A stretch of 64,000 nucleotides of DNA from Polyodon spathula (GCF_017654505.1 NC_054570.1:3222044-3286043); one strand, 5' to 3'. Counted from the stretch's first letter, positions 1 through 13,769 are shown. A program made the numbers and translations. The notes: generated by a model not told the origin, from the sequence alone.

Positions 1-149
1 AGAGCAGAGTGAGGATGAGGGGAGACAGGGAGGGAGGGGAGATGAGAGCAGAGTGAGGATGAGGGGAGACGGGGAGGGAGGGGAGATGAGAGCAGAGTGA
101 GGATGAGGGGAGATGGGGAGGGAGGGGAGATGAGCAGAGTGAGGAGGGA
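1..149. repeat. 44-bp purine-rich minisatellite, cut by window start
   Basis: About 3.3 copies of a G/A-rich unit beginning AGAGCAGAGTGAGGATGAGG recur every 44 bp from base 1. The array probably continues upstream of the window. It lies in an upstream intron of RPS18. Confidence 0.85.
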
Positions 150-1991
<1,842 letters not shown>

Positions 1992-2023
1992 TCCTCTCTC
2001 CCTCCCGCTCACGATACCTTTTC

Positions 2024-2029
2024 AATAAA
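2024..2029 (+). terminator. RPS18: RPS18 polyadenylation signal
   Basis: AATAAA lies 33 bases after the RPS18 stop codon and is followed by TCTAG and an A-run at 2035-2046. A very short 3' UTR of this kind is typical of ribosomal protein genes. Confidence 0.85.
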
Positions 2030-2046
2030 GTCTAGAAAAAAAAAAA

Positions 2047-4818
2047 TAACCTTTGCGTTTGTCTTTAATGCACACACACATGCCTGTCACACTCCGTCTG
2101 CACGGCGAAGACGATCACCGCCTGGATCCTCGTTCTTGAATCAGTCACTCCTAGCCTCCTATAAACTTACCAGTCCCTGGGCTTTCATTGGAGAAAAAAA
2201 AACAGACAGAATCTGGATCTGTTTTATGGAAATGCTTTTTCATTTTTTATTGTGTTTCCTGAAAGGCACAAAGTCCTGTAATACAAAAATGCAATTTTGC
2301 GTACTTGCAGTTTTTCAAAATAATCGCGTGCTGCACAACAAATTTGGATCCCTTGATAACTTTGGACCCGATCAGGCTGAGCACTGGGCTTGGAGGGGTT
2401 GGGCGTTCAAGCCAGTGTTTTAGGTGAATTGTCACGATAGTGTTTTATACAGTCATCAGTAATGCAGAGAATACCAGCGATGTCGGGGTGCAGCAGTCAA
2501 ATTAATTTTTTTGTTTCATATACCTTTGTTTAGAAGTTAAAGCTGAGGTATCTACTAGACTTTCCACAAGAAATATCAAACCCATCAAGTGTAAATTGAG
2601 AAATAGGCACTGCAGGGTATTCAGTAACCCTTTTAAACGTACCGTAATTCTAAACTCCATCAATAAATCGTGTTTCTTTTTTGCATCTTGATTGTTCACA
2701 GGTCCGTAAGGAATACAGTCACCTTGACTTCATTTCAGGTCAACATGACTCCCAAAGCCAGGCTATCTGGAGTGGGAGGGTTCTCATAGTAAAGTCAACC
2801 ACTAGCGCCTCTGATTGGTTTAAAAAAAAGAATTGAAGTAATGCATCTTTTGTAAACACCATAGCATATAAGTTCCACTTACAAAGTATGTGTTTGTGGT
2901 GCAGAATGATAGAACGTCCAAACAGTACAGTTGCAAAAGAAGCATTCCAATGCGATTATAAGACCCAGATAGAAAGTCTGAAGTTACATTGTGGAAAGCT
3001 GTATTTTTTTTTTTTTTTTTTTTTTACTGTAAAGGGATTTAAAGAAACTAAATGCTTTTAAACTCAGGTGTTGTAAAAAAAATAAACTGAGCCACCTTTT
3101 TATGAAGTGAGTTTTGTATTGGGTGACGAGCAGTGGTGGTAAATAATGAAGTCTAAGCCCATTTCGAGTTGAATGGATACATTGTTATTGTCTTTAACCC
3201 AGTATTTGCATATCACGGGAGAGTAGAAGCAAGTAAACTCTATATCCCTTATATGAGAAGTGGGTAAACGCCGTTTACCTGTGTATGCCCTTGACTACAC
3301 CACTGGTGATGAGCACAGACAAGGCTTTAAATGAATATCAGTATATGTACACCTCTGTAGTGTTGGCTTTGTTAACACCAGACCTGTCCTGATAAATGAG
3401 CACTAAATCCAGGTTCTTAGTGTGATGGCCGCCCCTCACCTCTTTAAAAGCGTGCTAACCAAGGCTTCTTTAAAAATCTATTACCACTGACCAGCACGGG
3501 CAAGATCATCACTGGTGACCCTTTAAAAGCGTGCTTTTTAACCTTTTTTATTGTGCTGTTAACTGTTTGATTCTTCACTTGCTTATTTCCTTTCATTCAA
3601 GGTAAGAACACGTTTCAATCACAATGCATTGTGTAACTAAAATAGCTGCTGCCTTTAGTGCTGTGGGTCTCGCGGCAGACGGATCGCAGGATTGATCGAA
3701 CTGCAGCACCTGTCATGTCCATAAACTTTTGCGGTAAACTTCCACATGAATCTGTTTGCTGTAGACACAGCAAGAGGCCAGCAAACATTTCTATTCTATG
3801 CAGGAATTCACAATAGAGCAATGTTCAGCTCAACTGAATTCCAGCAACAAACAATACAATCGACACAGTCTCTTTTTGGTTTTTTTTGTTAAGAAAATAA
3901 AACGACAACAACGGCAGTGCGATTTTGCTAAAGCTTGTGAACGGTATTTCAGAACCGCTTTTCCATGAGAAAGGTCACTCGTTTTTCACTGGTGGCCCAA
4001 AAAGCATCACAGTGTGTCTGTCAGACATTTTCCTTTGAGCATCACCAATCGCCAATTATCAATCGCCCTGAGTATTTCAATGTGGCAGGTTTACATATGC
4101 AGATACATCTCAAGCACTTACAACTTATTTACATGCAACTTCCATTCATGCTTCTCGTACACACACATAAAAGCCACCCTCAAAAATCTATATTTGGCAT
4201 TTTATTATAATTTTTTTTTTTTACAAAGGATGTTGCCTAGATACATGGCGATACTATTTTTCCATATAAAAAGTTAAGGTAATAATTAACAAGGTAACGC
4301 CTACAAAGCCTTCAATCATGTTTCAATTAAAACCTGTCCTGGAATAGAAGTCCAGTTAGCTCAAAGGCAACTGGAAGTGCTAAGGACTAGGATTCTTCTA
4401 GGCAACCCTGCAGTGCCTTGAGACTCTTTCACATCATGAAAACACAGCCATCACTGGAAAAGCCTGTATGCGTTACTAGAAAACAGGTCCAACTTATTTG
4501 TGCAAGAAAGGGAATTAAATATATATTTAACAAAAAAAGAAAACCACACACTCACACACAGACAGAACAGTAGTTGTGGTCTGCCTTCCAAAAAAAAAAA
4601 AAAAAAAAAAAAACAGAGAACCGCCCAAAAACGCAGCTCTGCCATTGAAGATCCTTTCGCAGGGTTTTTAAACACAGTCTTTCTCCCAAGGTTTACACGG
4701 CCGTGTTTCATTCTGAATGCGGCGGCAGCGAGCGAGTGCTTGCGTAGGAGCAAGAAAGGTAAGAGAGCGAGAGGGAAGCAAGGAGGAAGGGGGGGGGGGG
4801 TGTGCGCACTTCTGCCTA
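2047..4818 (-). other. RPS18-RING1 tail-to-tail interval, probable RING1 3' UTR
   Basis: This is unique, AT-rich, UTR-like sequence without tandem arrays and without a convincing coding region. Short homopolymers occur (T at 3005-3025, A at 4591-4612). Minus-strand AATAAA signals are at 4201-4206, 3547-3552 and 2246-2251, so the RING1 3' UTR could be about 0.6, 1.3 or 2.6 kb. No remnant of VPS52 was recognised. Which signal is used cannot be decided from sequence alone. Confidence 0.5.
4201..4206 (-). terminator. RING1: Nearest candidate RING1 polyadenylation signal
   Basis: TTTATT on the + strand reads AATAAA on the RING1 strand, about 613 bases past the stop codon. Two further signals lie downstream at 3547-3552 and 2246-2251 and could be used instead or as well. 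Confidence 0.4.
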
Positions 4819-7800
4819 TCACTTCTGCTCTTTGGTGTGGGCGTAGTACAGTTCGAGGGGCTTGCTCACTTTCCAATATTTTTCGTTCACAAGTTCCAGC
4901 GTCAGGGATCCATTCAGTGTCTATAAAGACAAAAGATATGAGGAGAGGGTTCAACTCATTATACAACTACTGTACACCTGTATATTGGTCTAGGAACTAT
5001 AACGCCTTTCAGTACAGGGATGTAAATAAGACTCCTATTGCAGTGTTCTGTTTGTTAAACATGCTTGTTGTGTGGCATTCTGACTATGCCCTCAGCCAAA
5101 AGACAACCATTTTGTGCTTCCATTCTTTTCAAACCTTTCCAGTCTTAAATGTTTTAATTCAACTCTAAATCAAAAGAGCCACACTGCAGAGCTGTGGAGC
5201 CCGTCCTCCACCAGCGGCTCTCAGACTGGGGTTCAAGGACCCCTGGGAGTCTGCAGGGAATTCTGCAAACTTCTATTTTATGTACAAGAAAAGGACTACA
5301 CAGAAAGCATATGCATTAAAGAGCCAAAGTTTTTCTTTCTTGTTTGTGGTTTTGCCTTTTTCCCCCCCAGTGTGTGTGACCCAGTCTGTGTGTGCGTCTG
5401 TGTGTCTCAGTGTGTCTGTGTCCCAGTGTGTGTGACTCAGTGTGTCTCAGTCTGTGTGTTTCAGCGTGTGTCCCTTGCCCGCCCTGCATCTCTCTCAGCG
5501 TGTGTCCCTTGCCCGTCCTGCATCTCTCTCAGCTGGTACACGTACAGTGAACTGGCCTCCAGAGGTGGTGATGTAGATGGTGTACTGCTTCTCGCTCACT
5601 TCCTCCAGGCTGACGGCCCCGCCCCCTGCGCTGCTCTCCAGCGCCCTCTGCTGCTCCTCCAGGGCAATGCGCAGGGCCAGGTATTTGGACAGGTGGTCAA
5701 CCGTGGCGTTGGCTGTGGTCTTCACATACCTGCATGTGAGCGAGGAGAATGCAGAGAGAGTCACATACCACAGAGAGACAGACAAACAGACAGTGGTTGC
5801 TGCAGCCTTTGGAGGTGTCAGTCATTTGGTAAGCAACCAATGGTTGTTTAAAAAGACCTCAAACGGGCATCTGACGTCACCATTACATCATCGTTTATAC
5901 ATTAACGACTTCTAGCGATGTCGTAGCGGAAGAGTTAAACTGATAGTAAAACCAGGAATGGATCTGCAGTGGGAGTCTTATTCCCATCCCTGTATTACAC
6001 CCCCATCGATTGATAACCGATTAGCTGATCGATATGTCTCGCTGATCGGTTCTCCGATTCCACCCCAACTGACCTCCAGTTTCGTTCGCCGGCCCCTCAC
6101 CTGGTCTGCGAGTACTGATCCTTGTCCACCAGCAGGGGGTGCGGCCTGAAGACCAGCTCGATCTCCGAGCTGGATGATTCGTGGGGGCTGGTCACTCCCC
6201 CCTCGTGTGACTGGTCGAGGTCAGGGCAGGACTCGTCGGAGGCCTTTGAGCGCTTCCGACTGGGCCCCGCCTCCTGGGCAGCGCTGTGGGCGGAGCCGTG
6301 GCTCAGGTGGGAGCGGCTGTCGCAGTTGTCCTCGGCGCCGCTGAACGTGGTGTTGTCAGACTCCTGCTGGTGCTTCCGCACACGCTGCGCTCTGAAACAC
6401 GGGGCGGAAAACACTGCCGTCACACAGCGTGCACAGGAAAACACTGCCGTCACACAGCGTGCACAGGAAAACACTGCCGTCACACAGCGTGCACAGGAAA
6501 ACACTGCCGTCACACAGCGTGCACAGACAAAACACTGCCTTCACACAGCGTGCACAGACAAAACACTGCCTTCACACAGCGTGCACAGACAAAACACTGC
6601 CTTCACACAGCGTGCACAGGAAAACACTGCCTTCACACAGCGTGCACAGGAAAAACACTGCCTTCACACAGCGTGCACAGACAAAACACTGCCTTCACAC
6701 AGCGTGCACAGGAAAACACTGCCTTCACACAGCGTGCACAGGAAAACACTGCCTTCACACAGCGTGCACAGACAAAACACTGCCTTCACACAGCGTGCAC
6801 AGACAAAACACTGCCTTCACACAGCGTGCACAGACAAAACACTGCCTTCACACAGCGTGCACAGACAAAACACTGCCTTCACACAGCGTGCACAGGAAAA
6901 CACTGCCTTCACACAGCGTGCACAGACAAAACACTGCCTTCACACAGCGTGCACAGACAAAACACTGCCTTCACACAGCGTGCACAGGAAAACACTGCCG
7001 TCACACAGCGTGCACAGGAAAACACTGCCTTCACACAGCGTGCACAGGAAAACACTGCCGTCACACAGCGTGCACAGGAAAACACTGCCATCACACAGCG
7101 TGCACAAGGGCACTCAGCAAGACACTGACTTCACAAGGCTCAGTCAAAACAGACATGCACTAACGCAAACGCGCGTCCTCGAAGCTGTGCAGTGCTGTGT
7201 GTTGCACTGCACTGTGCTGTACCTGTGCATGGCCTGCATCTTGAGCCCCTCCTCGATGCTGGAGCTCAGGGCCTGCTGGTTGTGCAGCTGGCTCAGCCTG
7301 GCCAGCACCCTGTCCTGATGTGCCTCGTACTCGTCCCGGCTCGGGTAGATCTTGGAGATGAGGGCGTCGAAGTTCGGGTCAGGGCGTAGCGAGCGTTTCG
7401 AGACAAGCTTCTTGCGACACGTTGGACACTCCTTGTTACTACGTGGTCAGAAATGAAACAACAGGACAGGCGTCACCATACCCAGGTCTATTTTACTGTA
7501 TTTATCCTTTATTATACAGGATAAGCAACTACAGCCTCATGCATTCAGCATAGCTTGCTGTTTTACAGTGAGATCCTGTGTAAACGCTATACTGAGCTCG
7601 TTGTATTGCACTGTGTTTCTTACCCGCTGCGCAGTGCGGTGACGATGCAGTCGGAGCAGAACCGGTGCAGGCACTCCTTGGTGGTCATCGTGTTCTTCAG
7701 CATGTCCAGGCAGATGGGGCACATGAGCTCGCTGTGCAGGCTGCGTGGGGACACCGCGATCTCAGTGCCATCCATGATCGCCTCCTGCAGGACACACAGC

Positions 7801-9369
7801 ACCGTGAGAGGGGGTCCACTCATTCATTCATTGCTTAATTCATTCAATCTCTTTCCTTCAGGCTCTCAATCTTTCTTTCAACACTGTCTCTCAATCATAA
7901 CTTTTTAAAAAAACATTTCCAGTTAAGACATGAAATACCATCACACAAATGTTTAATGATATCATAAAACGGTTTTTAAAATTCAAAACTTTAGCCCTGA
8001 AAAATCAGATCCACACTTTATAAAATCACACAAGAAATGAAAGCATCAGACAAATGCAGCACAATTTTATTACAAACTGTGCAGAAAGGGAGGCCTAGGC
8101 AGCATGCAAGGTAAGAAAACACCACTCTGTGTGGCTAGCATCTACAAAGAGACAGTTAAAAATCATACAAGCTGAATTCCAGCAGTGGCTTATCCCTGAC
8201 AGGGTATATAGGCTGAACAAGTCAACCCTTAAGGAACTTTACAAAGTAGAAATGCTGAAAGAAACCAGTTCAATGACAAACGTTCCAACTAGAAGTGTTT
8301 TTCAATGACTAGTCTTCACTTTGAATCATTAGTCGTTTAATGCATCCAGTTTCATTTAGAGTTTGAGAATGAAGGGAAATACAAAGTGAATCGAAACACA
8401 ACATATCGGTTAAGAGAATGGGATATTTCACCCTTACACCAACAGAGTCGCAGATAAGCCACTGCAAGGATGGGAATAAGACTCCTATTGCACAGCAGTT
8501 TAACCATTCCAGGTTTTAATGCCTGTTTGATTAGACACATTGTATTGGTAGCAGGGCTGTCAGATAAGCCTCTGAATAGCAATCGATTAATTGGGCACAC
8601 CAAAATCTAATCGTTAAATATCGATAATTGTACTCCGTGCCCCTCCTCACCTGGAGATTATCTGAAATTCACTGGTGCTCAGTAAAAGCACAGCAACGCA
8701 AAGACAGGGGCACTTCTCCTGTAATATAGCGTTGTGTGTGGTAGAGGGCGGGTACTTACAAAGCATTCTCAAAACCGATTCGCCGATAGTCAGGACGGGA
8801 CCAGCAAATCAGACGATACTTAACACTTAAGCAGGAATGAAAGAACACGCCCACTTGCTTGTCTTTGGCAGGAATACTGCAAATAGCCAGTCAGGGCGCT
8901 TGTGAAACTATACAAAAATGTAATTACTGAATCAATTACCCAGCATGTATCTTGATGAATGTAATGAGGAATTGAATCGATTTAAAAAAAAAAAAAAAGA
9001 AAAAAAAATGTTTTATTTAGTCATAGCAGCAACAAACCCAGAGGAGTCTTGTAAAACCTGGAATGGATCAATCTGCTACACAGAGTCTTACTTCCATCCC
9101 TGCAGTACAGTCTGTGAATAACCCTGGTTGTAAAGTGCATTGGTGAGGTAATCGGCTTGTATTGAGACACAGTGGCCAGCCCCACGTGCATTGCTGATGT
9201 AACCCCACAGCTGCAGTCTGGCCCAGCTGTGCAGCGTGTTCCTTCCCCTGGTACACACCTGTGCAGTGGGCTTGTCAGCGGTAATACAAACCTGGGGCGT
9301 CCTGTGGAGCTCGTACAGACTGAGCTCCCATGTTTTACTGGGGTTCTGAGCGCTGGCTGGGGTGGCCAT
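4819..9369 (-). CDS. RING1: RING1, Polycomb PRC1 E3 ubiquitin ligase
   Basis: RING1 is the nuclear E3 of Polycomb repressive complex 1; it pairs with a PCGF protein and monoubiquitinates histone H2A. Six coding exons were built: 9292-9369, 7624-7784, 7223-7438, 6101-6391, 5546-5729 and 4819-4920. They join in frame into 343 residues; human RING1 has 406. The start [20 protein letters not shown], after Met1, matches the family N-terminus. The C3HC4 RING has C48/C51, C64, H66, C69/C72 and C84/C87. The linker at about 153-227 is short and Ser-rich with a basic RKRSK stretch. The C-terminal RAWUL domain runs from about [11 protein letters not shown] (229) to APTK-like YYAHTKEQK at the end; the usual YYAPTK proline is His here. 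[20 protein letters not shown] looks more like RING1 than RNF2. A tandem array starts 15 bases upstream of the exon 4 acceptor. Synteny supports RING1. Confidence 0.95.
5370..5530. repeat. GT-rich imperfect repeat in RING1 intron 5
   Basis: Imperfect copies of GTGTGTGTCTCAGTGTGT followed by two copies of a unit containing TGTCCCTTGCCCG. It ends only about 15 bases from the 3' edge of RING1 coding exon 5 (5546). Confidence 0.6.
5940..5997 (-). repeat. Copy of a dispersed short repeat (ACTCCTATTGCA family)
   Basis: Contains AAACCAGGAATGGATCTGCA and GGGAGTCTTATTCCCATCCC, the reverse complement of a motif that recurs at 8465-8560, 9053-9117 (-), 55888-55945 (-), 59885-60010 and 60165-60235. It looks like a SINE or MITE family; the class is not assigned. 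Confidence 0.6.
6407..7107. repeat. 30/31-bp minisatellite in RING1 intron 3
   Basis: About 23 copies of AAAACACTGCCTTCACACAG followed by CGTGCACAGAC (31 bp) or CGTGCACAGG (30 bp). Units vary mainly at the CCTT/CCGT position and the GAC/GG end. On the RING1 strand the array stops about 15 bases before the exon 4 acceptor at 6391. Long open frames through it are by-products of the repeat. Confidence 0.95.
8465..8560 (+). repeat. Copy of the ACTCCTATTGCA dispersed repeat
   Basis: Reads GGGAATAAGACTCCTATTGC, then ACAGCAGTTTAACCATTCCA and GGTTTTAATGCCTG. A closely similar stretch occurs after the RXRB exon 4 array. It lies in RING1 intron 1 of the coding part. A reverse-oriented relative is at 9053-9117. 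Confidence 0.6.
9053..9117 (-). repeat. Inverted copy of the ACTCCTATTGCA dispersed repeat
   Basis: Contains AAAACCTGGAATGGATCAAT and GAGTCTTACTTCCATCCCTG, the reverse orientation of the family seen at 8465-8560. It lies downstream of RING1 coding exon 1 in the first coding intron. Confidence 0.55.
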
Positions 9370-9391
9370 GGTCAACAGCGGGGCGATCCTC
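9370..9391 (-). other. RING1: RING1 5' UTR on the start-codon exon
   Basis: On the RING1 strand the sequence TTGTTTGTTAAG gives an acceptor, so the exon carrying the ATG (9369) probably starts at 9391. That leaves 22 bases of 5' UTR on this exon. The splice is inferred; no transcript was available. Confidence 0.5.
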
Positions 9392-9419
9392 CTTAACAAA
9401 CAAGATCAATAATAAATAA

Positions 9420-9600
9420 ATAAATCATCTTCATTTTTATATAGCGCCTTTCACAGTGGACCACCATCACAAAATGCTTTACAAGAGGGTGTGTGAGCTG
9501 TGCATCAGCTGCAGAGTCGCTTACAACAACGTCTCACCCCAAAGACGCAGCACAAGGAGGTGAAGTGACTTGCTCAGGGTCCCACAGTGAGTCAACAACA
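9420..9600 (+). repeat. Dispersed repeat with TATATAGCGCCTTTCAC head
   Basis: TTATATAGCGCCTTTCACAG, then GACCACCATCACAAAATGCT and CAGCTGCAGAGTCGCTTACA. A second + copy lies at 39420-39490 and an inverted copy at 39750-39855. Related heads occur at 15575 and 58270. The family is widespread in fish genomes; its class is not assigned here. Confidence 0.65.
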
Positions 9601-10436
9601 AAAAGCCATCTGATCAGTTACAATATTTCTTATATGGCCCTTCATTTTAAGGTACCGGTAAACTTTTAAGATAAGCATTTGCTATCTCTCAGTTTTAAAA
9701 CTTGGCTATGGCTCACAACACAACAGAGTGGAATGATCACATTATCGTGTAGTAACTGCAGGACATAATGCCACGTGTGGAAACTTTAACAATATAAAGA
9801 AATCATTTCAAACTGGTTAATAGACGAGCAAGCACTGGCAGAATCTCATACGCCGCAGATCTAATTTATTTTACTGTTTTGTTTATGGATTTTGAGACAG
9901 CAGCGTCTTCAGGAATAGGGTCAGAATAATTTCAGAATCCTGGAGTCGCCGCTGTACCTTTCGAAGGTATTCCGACGCGAAATAAACGGGGGAAAAAAAC
10001 CACGATACAGATCAGAAAGCCGCTGTGTGATTAAATAGTCTGCTTCGTTTCTAATCTCCACTCGTTCCCAGCACACGCCATCACTGTTTGCAAGCAACGT
10101 CAGTGAATTCACTTCCCACCCCTACACCGGCTCTATAGTCCAGATCACGGCTTCTATCAAAGTGAAAAACAAGGTCCACAAACTTGAACTTAAAGCAGAT
10201 CTACAAACTTCAGGTGCTTTCAGACGGTATCCCAATTCCAAAAGAAAAGCAGATAGTGGCAGACAAGGGGGAAAAGGCATTGAATAGAACAATCTTGCTA
10301 GAATATCAGACAGTGTTCATTGGGTAAACTGTTCCCCCACTTCTAACACTAGTTGAATGAAAATTGATTTGAGTTTGTTGCAAGGACTCGGACTCCAAAC
10401 TCGAACTCGAGGTTTGAGGACTCGACTACAAGTCTG

Positions 10437-10439
<3 letters not shown>

Positions 10440-10506
<67 letters not shown>
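10440..10506. repeat. (TA)n microsatellite
   Basis: About 33 uninterrupted TA dinucleotides within the probable RING1 first intron. A short (AAT)n run follows at 10750-10772. Confidence 0.95.
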
Positions 10507-10510
<4 letters not shown>

Positions 10511-11472
10511 AGTAATATTACAATACGATGTAAAACTGTGCTTTTCTCCAGCACTGGTGTAAGACTGGGTCCCGAGACGCTACAGCTAAATACGTGGTCA
10601 CCGTAAACAAACTGGAGTGAGAACAAGGACCGCGCACAGAGGCGTGAGCTGCACGGATCCAACGCGCAGACTCGCAAAATCCAGTAACGACACAACCAAG
10701 ATACTTTGCAATAGTCGTGACTGGAGTTCACTCTCTGTTGCCCAAGCCAATAATAATAATAATAATAATAATATTTAAAAGAAGCCATTGGAAACGCTAG
10801 TTCACCGATGCAATACATTTCATCGTACCCCAAAACCAGCTAGACTTTGAAATCCATTATTAATACAGATCGGCATGCAGGTGTGGTTTTAATTCCCAGT
10901 TTGTGAAGCACATTGCGCTACAGAATCAGCAGAAGGATGCGGAGTTTTCGCTGAGGACACACTTTGCAAAGAGGTGCTGTCTGGTGACCTGGATTACGCG
11001 CACACCCCTATATCAGATCAGCGAGCGTGTGTCTCCAGGGGATCTGACTGCCATGCAACCACACGAAGCACCAGCATTATAACACTAGCAAAAATAATAA
11101 TCGCTTTTATATGCAATTGTATATTTGCATACCGGCGAAAGCTAATCCGCCAGGCAAGCCCCCCCCGGCTCTTCTTCACACGATCAATACTTACAGCTGC
11201 AGATCTGAGTATCTGAATATTTAATATCTGTCAAAGTGTTTGAAAACACGGTCCTTCTCGGAGTATTTTAATCCCACTCTCCGTTTTGCTTGCGCTTTTT
11301 CGTATTTGGCTGAAAACCCCTTTGTTTGTTTTATTGTTATATTTCTTTTAGTTGTTACAAGATAAACAAACTAATGCTGCCTTTCTCGGGCGGCCATTAT
11401 CCACCGTGCCCTTGCGTCACGTCCTGTACATGCAAGCCAAGAGGAAAGCAATGCTGCGCCAGACTGCGGGTG

Positions 11473-11486
11473 GCGCCACCTGGCGG
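11473..11486 (-). promoter_or_regulatory. CTCF-like motif near RING1 promoter
   Basis: On the - strand the bases read CCGCCAGGTGGCGC. This fits the vertebrate CTCF core closely (C-C-A/G-C-N-A-G-G-T-G-G-C-G-C). It lies in a GC-richer, YY1-like (GCGGCCATTATC) segment about 200 bases from the probable RING1 first exon. Confidence 0.5.
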
Positions 11487-11690
11487 GCACTTTGAGGATA
11501 GCGCATTGCTGCCGGTACTGACTCTGCGGGGAAAACTATTGAACGCAGGGCTATGAAACCCGTCAAGAGGAGGCACCACGCAGCATTATACACGCATAGG
11601 GGGGCGCTCTAGGCTACTTTAATATGGTGCAGCCGTACATGCTTAGCTAAGTAAAACTTAAAAAAATAAAAAGTTTTGGTCTCGGCTCAC

Positions 11691-11850
11691 CGCGCACCAG
11701 CGACCCCAGCAGTCTGGCCGGGTGCAGGCGGGCTTGCCTGTTACCTGCCCGGGAGCTGCGTTGTCCTCCCACGCTGTAGTTTCTGGGTGGCGGCGTGGTG
11801 AATCCGCAGTGTGTAAAGAAGCTGCCGGCTTCATTAAAAGTTGATTTTCA
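11691..11850 (-). other. RING1: Probable non-coding first exon and promoter of RING1
   Basis: The RING1 strand reads GCTGGTGCGCG|GTGAGCCGAG, a strong donor ending an exon at 11691, inside the most CG-rich stretch upstream of the ATG. The 5' end of the exon is not defined, so 11850 is only an estimate. Joined to the acceptor at 9391 it would make a 5' UTR intron of about 2.3 kb. This is inference from splice signals and composition. Confidence 0.45.
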
Positions 11851-11982
11851 CCGAGTCCATTCTGACTTCTCAGTTGTGCTGCGGGTGTAGTTTGTACCCA
11901 TCAGCACTCCGTACTGTATCTTATATAGTATATCGTATTCTATATGCTGTTTGTATACAGTAGAAGTGCCTGCATAATATGA

Positions 11983-11996
11983 CCACTAGGTGTCCC
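11983..11996 (+). promoter_or_regulatory. Weaker CTCF-like motif
   Basis: CCACTAGGTGTCCC matches the CTCF core at about 12 of 14 positions. With the minus-strand motif at 11473 it forms a divergent pair around the probable RING1 promoter. Confidence 0.3.
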
Positions 11997-12060
11997 CGTG
12001 CAGCTAATTAAATCGAATTCCTTTGAGGATAGTTTCCTTGAGGCATAGAGACAATCCACT

Positions 12061-13679
12061 TACAGCGTGAACTTATCAAACCATTGCATTGAGTTACAGT
12101 GAAGCCTTATCAAACCATTGCATTGAATTACAGTGTGAACTTATCAAACCATTGCATTGAATTACAGTGTGAACTTATCAAACCATTGCATTGAATTACA
12201 GTGTGAACTTATCAAACCATTGCATTGAATTACAGTGTGAACTTATCAAACCATTGCATTGAATTACAGTGTGAACTTATCAAACCATTGCATTGAATTA
12301 CAGTGTGAACTTATCAAACCATTGCATTGAATTACAGTGTGAACTTATCAAACCATTGCATTGAGTTACAGTGTAGCCTTATCAAACCATTGCATTGAAT
12401 TACAGTGTGAACTTATCAAACCATTGCATTGAATTACAGTGTGAACTTATCAAACCATTGCATTGAATTACAGTGTGAACTTATCAAACCATTGCATTGA
12501 ATTACAGTGTGAACTTATCAAACCATTGCATTGAATTACAGTGTGAACTTATCAAACCATTGCATTGAATTACAGTGTGAACTTATCAAACCATTGCATT
12601 GAATTACAGTGTGAACTTATCAAACCATTGCATTGAATTACAGTGTGAACTTATCAAACCATTGCATTGAATTACAGTGTGAACTTATCAAACCATTGCA
12701 TTGAATTACAGTGTGAACTTATCAAACCATTGCATTGAATTACAGTGTGAACTTATCAAACCATTGCATTGAATTACAGTGTGAACTTATCAAACCATTG
12801 CATTGAATTACAGTGTGAACTTATCAAACCATTGCATTGAATTACAGTGTGAACTTATCAAACCATTGCATTGAATTACAGTGTGAACTTATCAAACCAT
12901 TGCATTGAATTACAGTGTGAACTTATCAAACCATTGCATTGAATTACAGTGTGAACTTATCAAACCATTGCATTGAATTACAGTGTGAACTTATCAAACC
13001 ATTGCATTGAATTACAGTGTGAACTTATCAAACCATTGCATTGAATTACAGTGTGAACTTATCAAACCATTGCATTGAATTACAGTGTGAACTTATCAAA
13101 CCATTGCATTGAATTACAGTGTGAACTTATCAAACCATTGCATTGAATTACAGTGTGAACTTATCAAACCATTGCATTGAGTTACAGTGTGAACTTATCA
13201 AACCATTGCATTGAATTACAGTGTGAACTTATCAAACCATTGCATTGAATTACAGTGTGAACTTATCAAACCATTGCATTGAGTTACAGTGTAGCCTTAT
13301 CAAACCATTGCATTGAGTTACAGTGTGAACTTATCAAACCATTGCATTGAGTTACAGTTATCAAACCATTGCATTGAGTTACAGTGTGAACTTATCAAAC
13401 CATTGCATTGAGTTACAGTGTGAACTTATCAAACAATTGTATTGAGTTACATATGTGAATGGATCAAACCATTGCATTGAAACAGTGTGTATTATCAAAC
13501 CATTGCATTGAATTACAGTGTAGCCTTATCAAACCATTGCATTGAATTACAGTGTATTTATTACTGATTACAGTGTAGCGTATCAAACCATTGCATTGAA
13601 TTACACTGTGAACTTATCAAACCATTGCATTGAATTACACTGTGAACTTATCAAACCATTGCATTGAATTACAGTGTAT
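12061..13679. repeat. 34-bp minisatellite, about 47 copies
   Basis: Unit TTATCAAACCATTGCATTGA followed by ATTACAGTGTGAAC, nearly identical through the centre. Edge units carry G for A (GAGTTACAG) and AGCC variants. From about 13430 the copies become irregular and merge with an (AAT)n tract. No gene is present in the array. Confidence 0.97.
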
Positions 13680-13710
13680 TATTATTATTATTATTATTAT
13701 AAACCATTGC

Positions 13711-13754
<44 letters not shown>

Positions 13755-13768
13755 CCATAATAATAAAA
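13677..13768. repeat. Inverted (TTA)n/(TAA)n tract mixed with the 34-bp unit
   Basis: (ATT)n runs into AAACCATTGCA, a fragment of the 34-bp unit, and then into a longer (AAT)n with further AAACCAT fragments. The two AT-triplet runs are reverse complements, so a hairpin is possible. Confidence 0.85.
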
Positions 13769-13769
13769 T

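Noticed and set aside
4451..5168. Open frames of 171 and 222 residues around 4.5-5.2 kb
   Set aside because: The + strand frame is antisense to RING1 exon 6, and the - strand frame crosses the A/T-run in the UTR; neither resembles a protein I know.
6122..7318. 398-residue and shorter open frames through the RING1 region on the + strand
   Set aside because: They are antisense to RING1 exons 3 and 4 and cross the 31-bp array; the peptide is translated repeat.
9921..10112. 63-residue minus-strand frame upstream of RING1
   Set aside because: No recognised domain and no link to RING1 exons; the sequence fits intron.
12061..13679. CRISPR-like array of regular repeats
   Set aside because: Units are contiguous with no unique spacers, and the genome is a vertebrate; it is a minisatellite.
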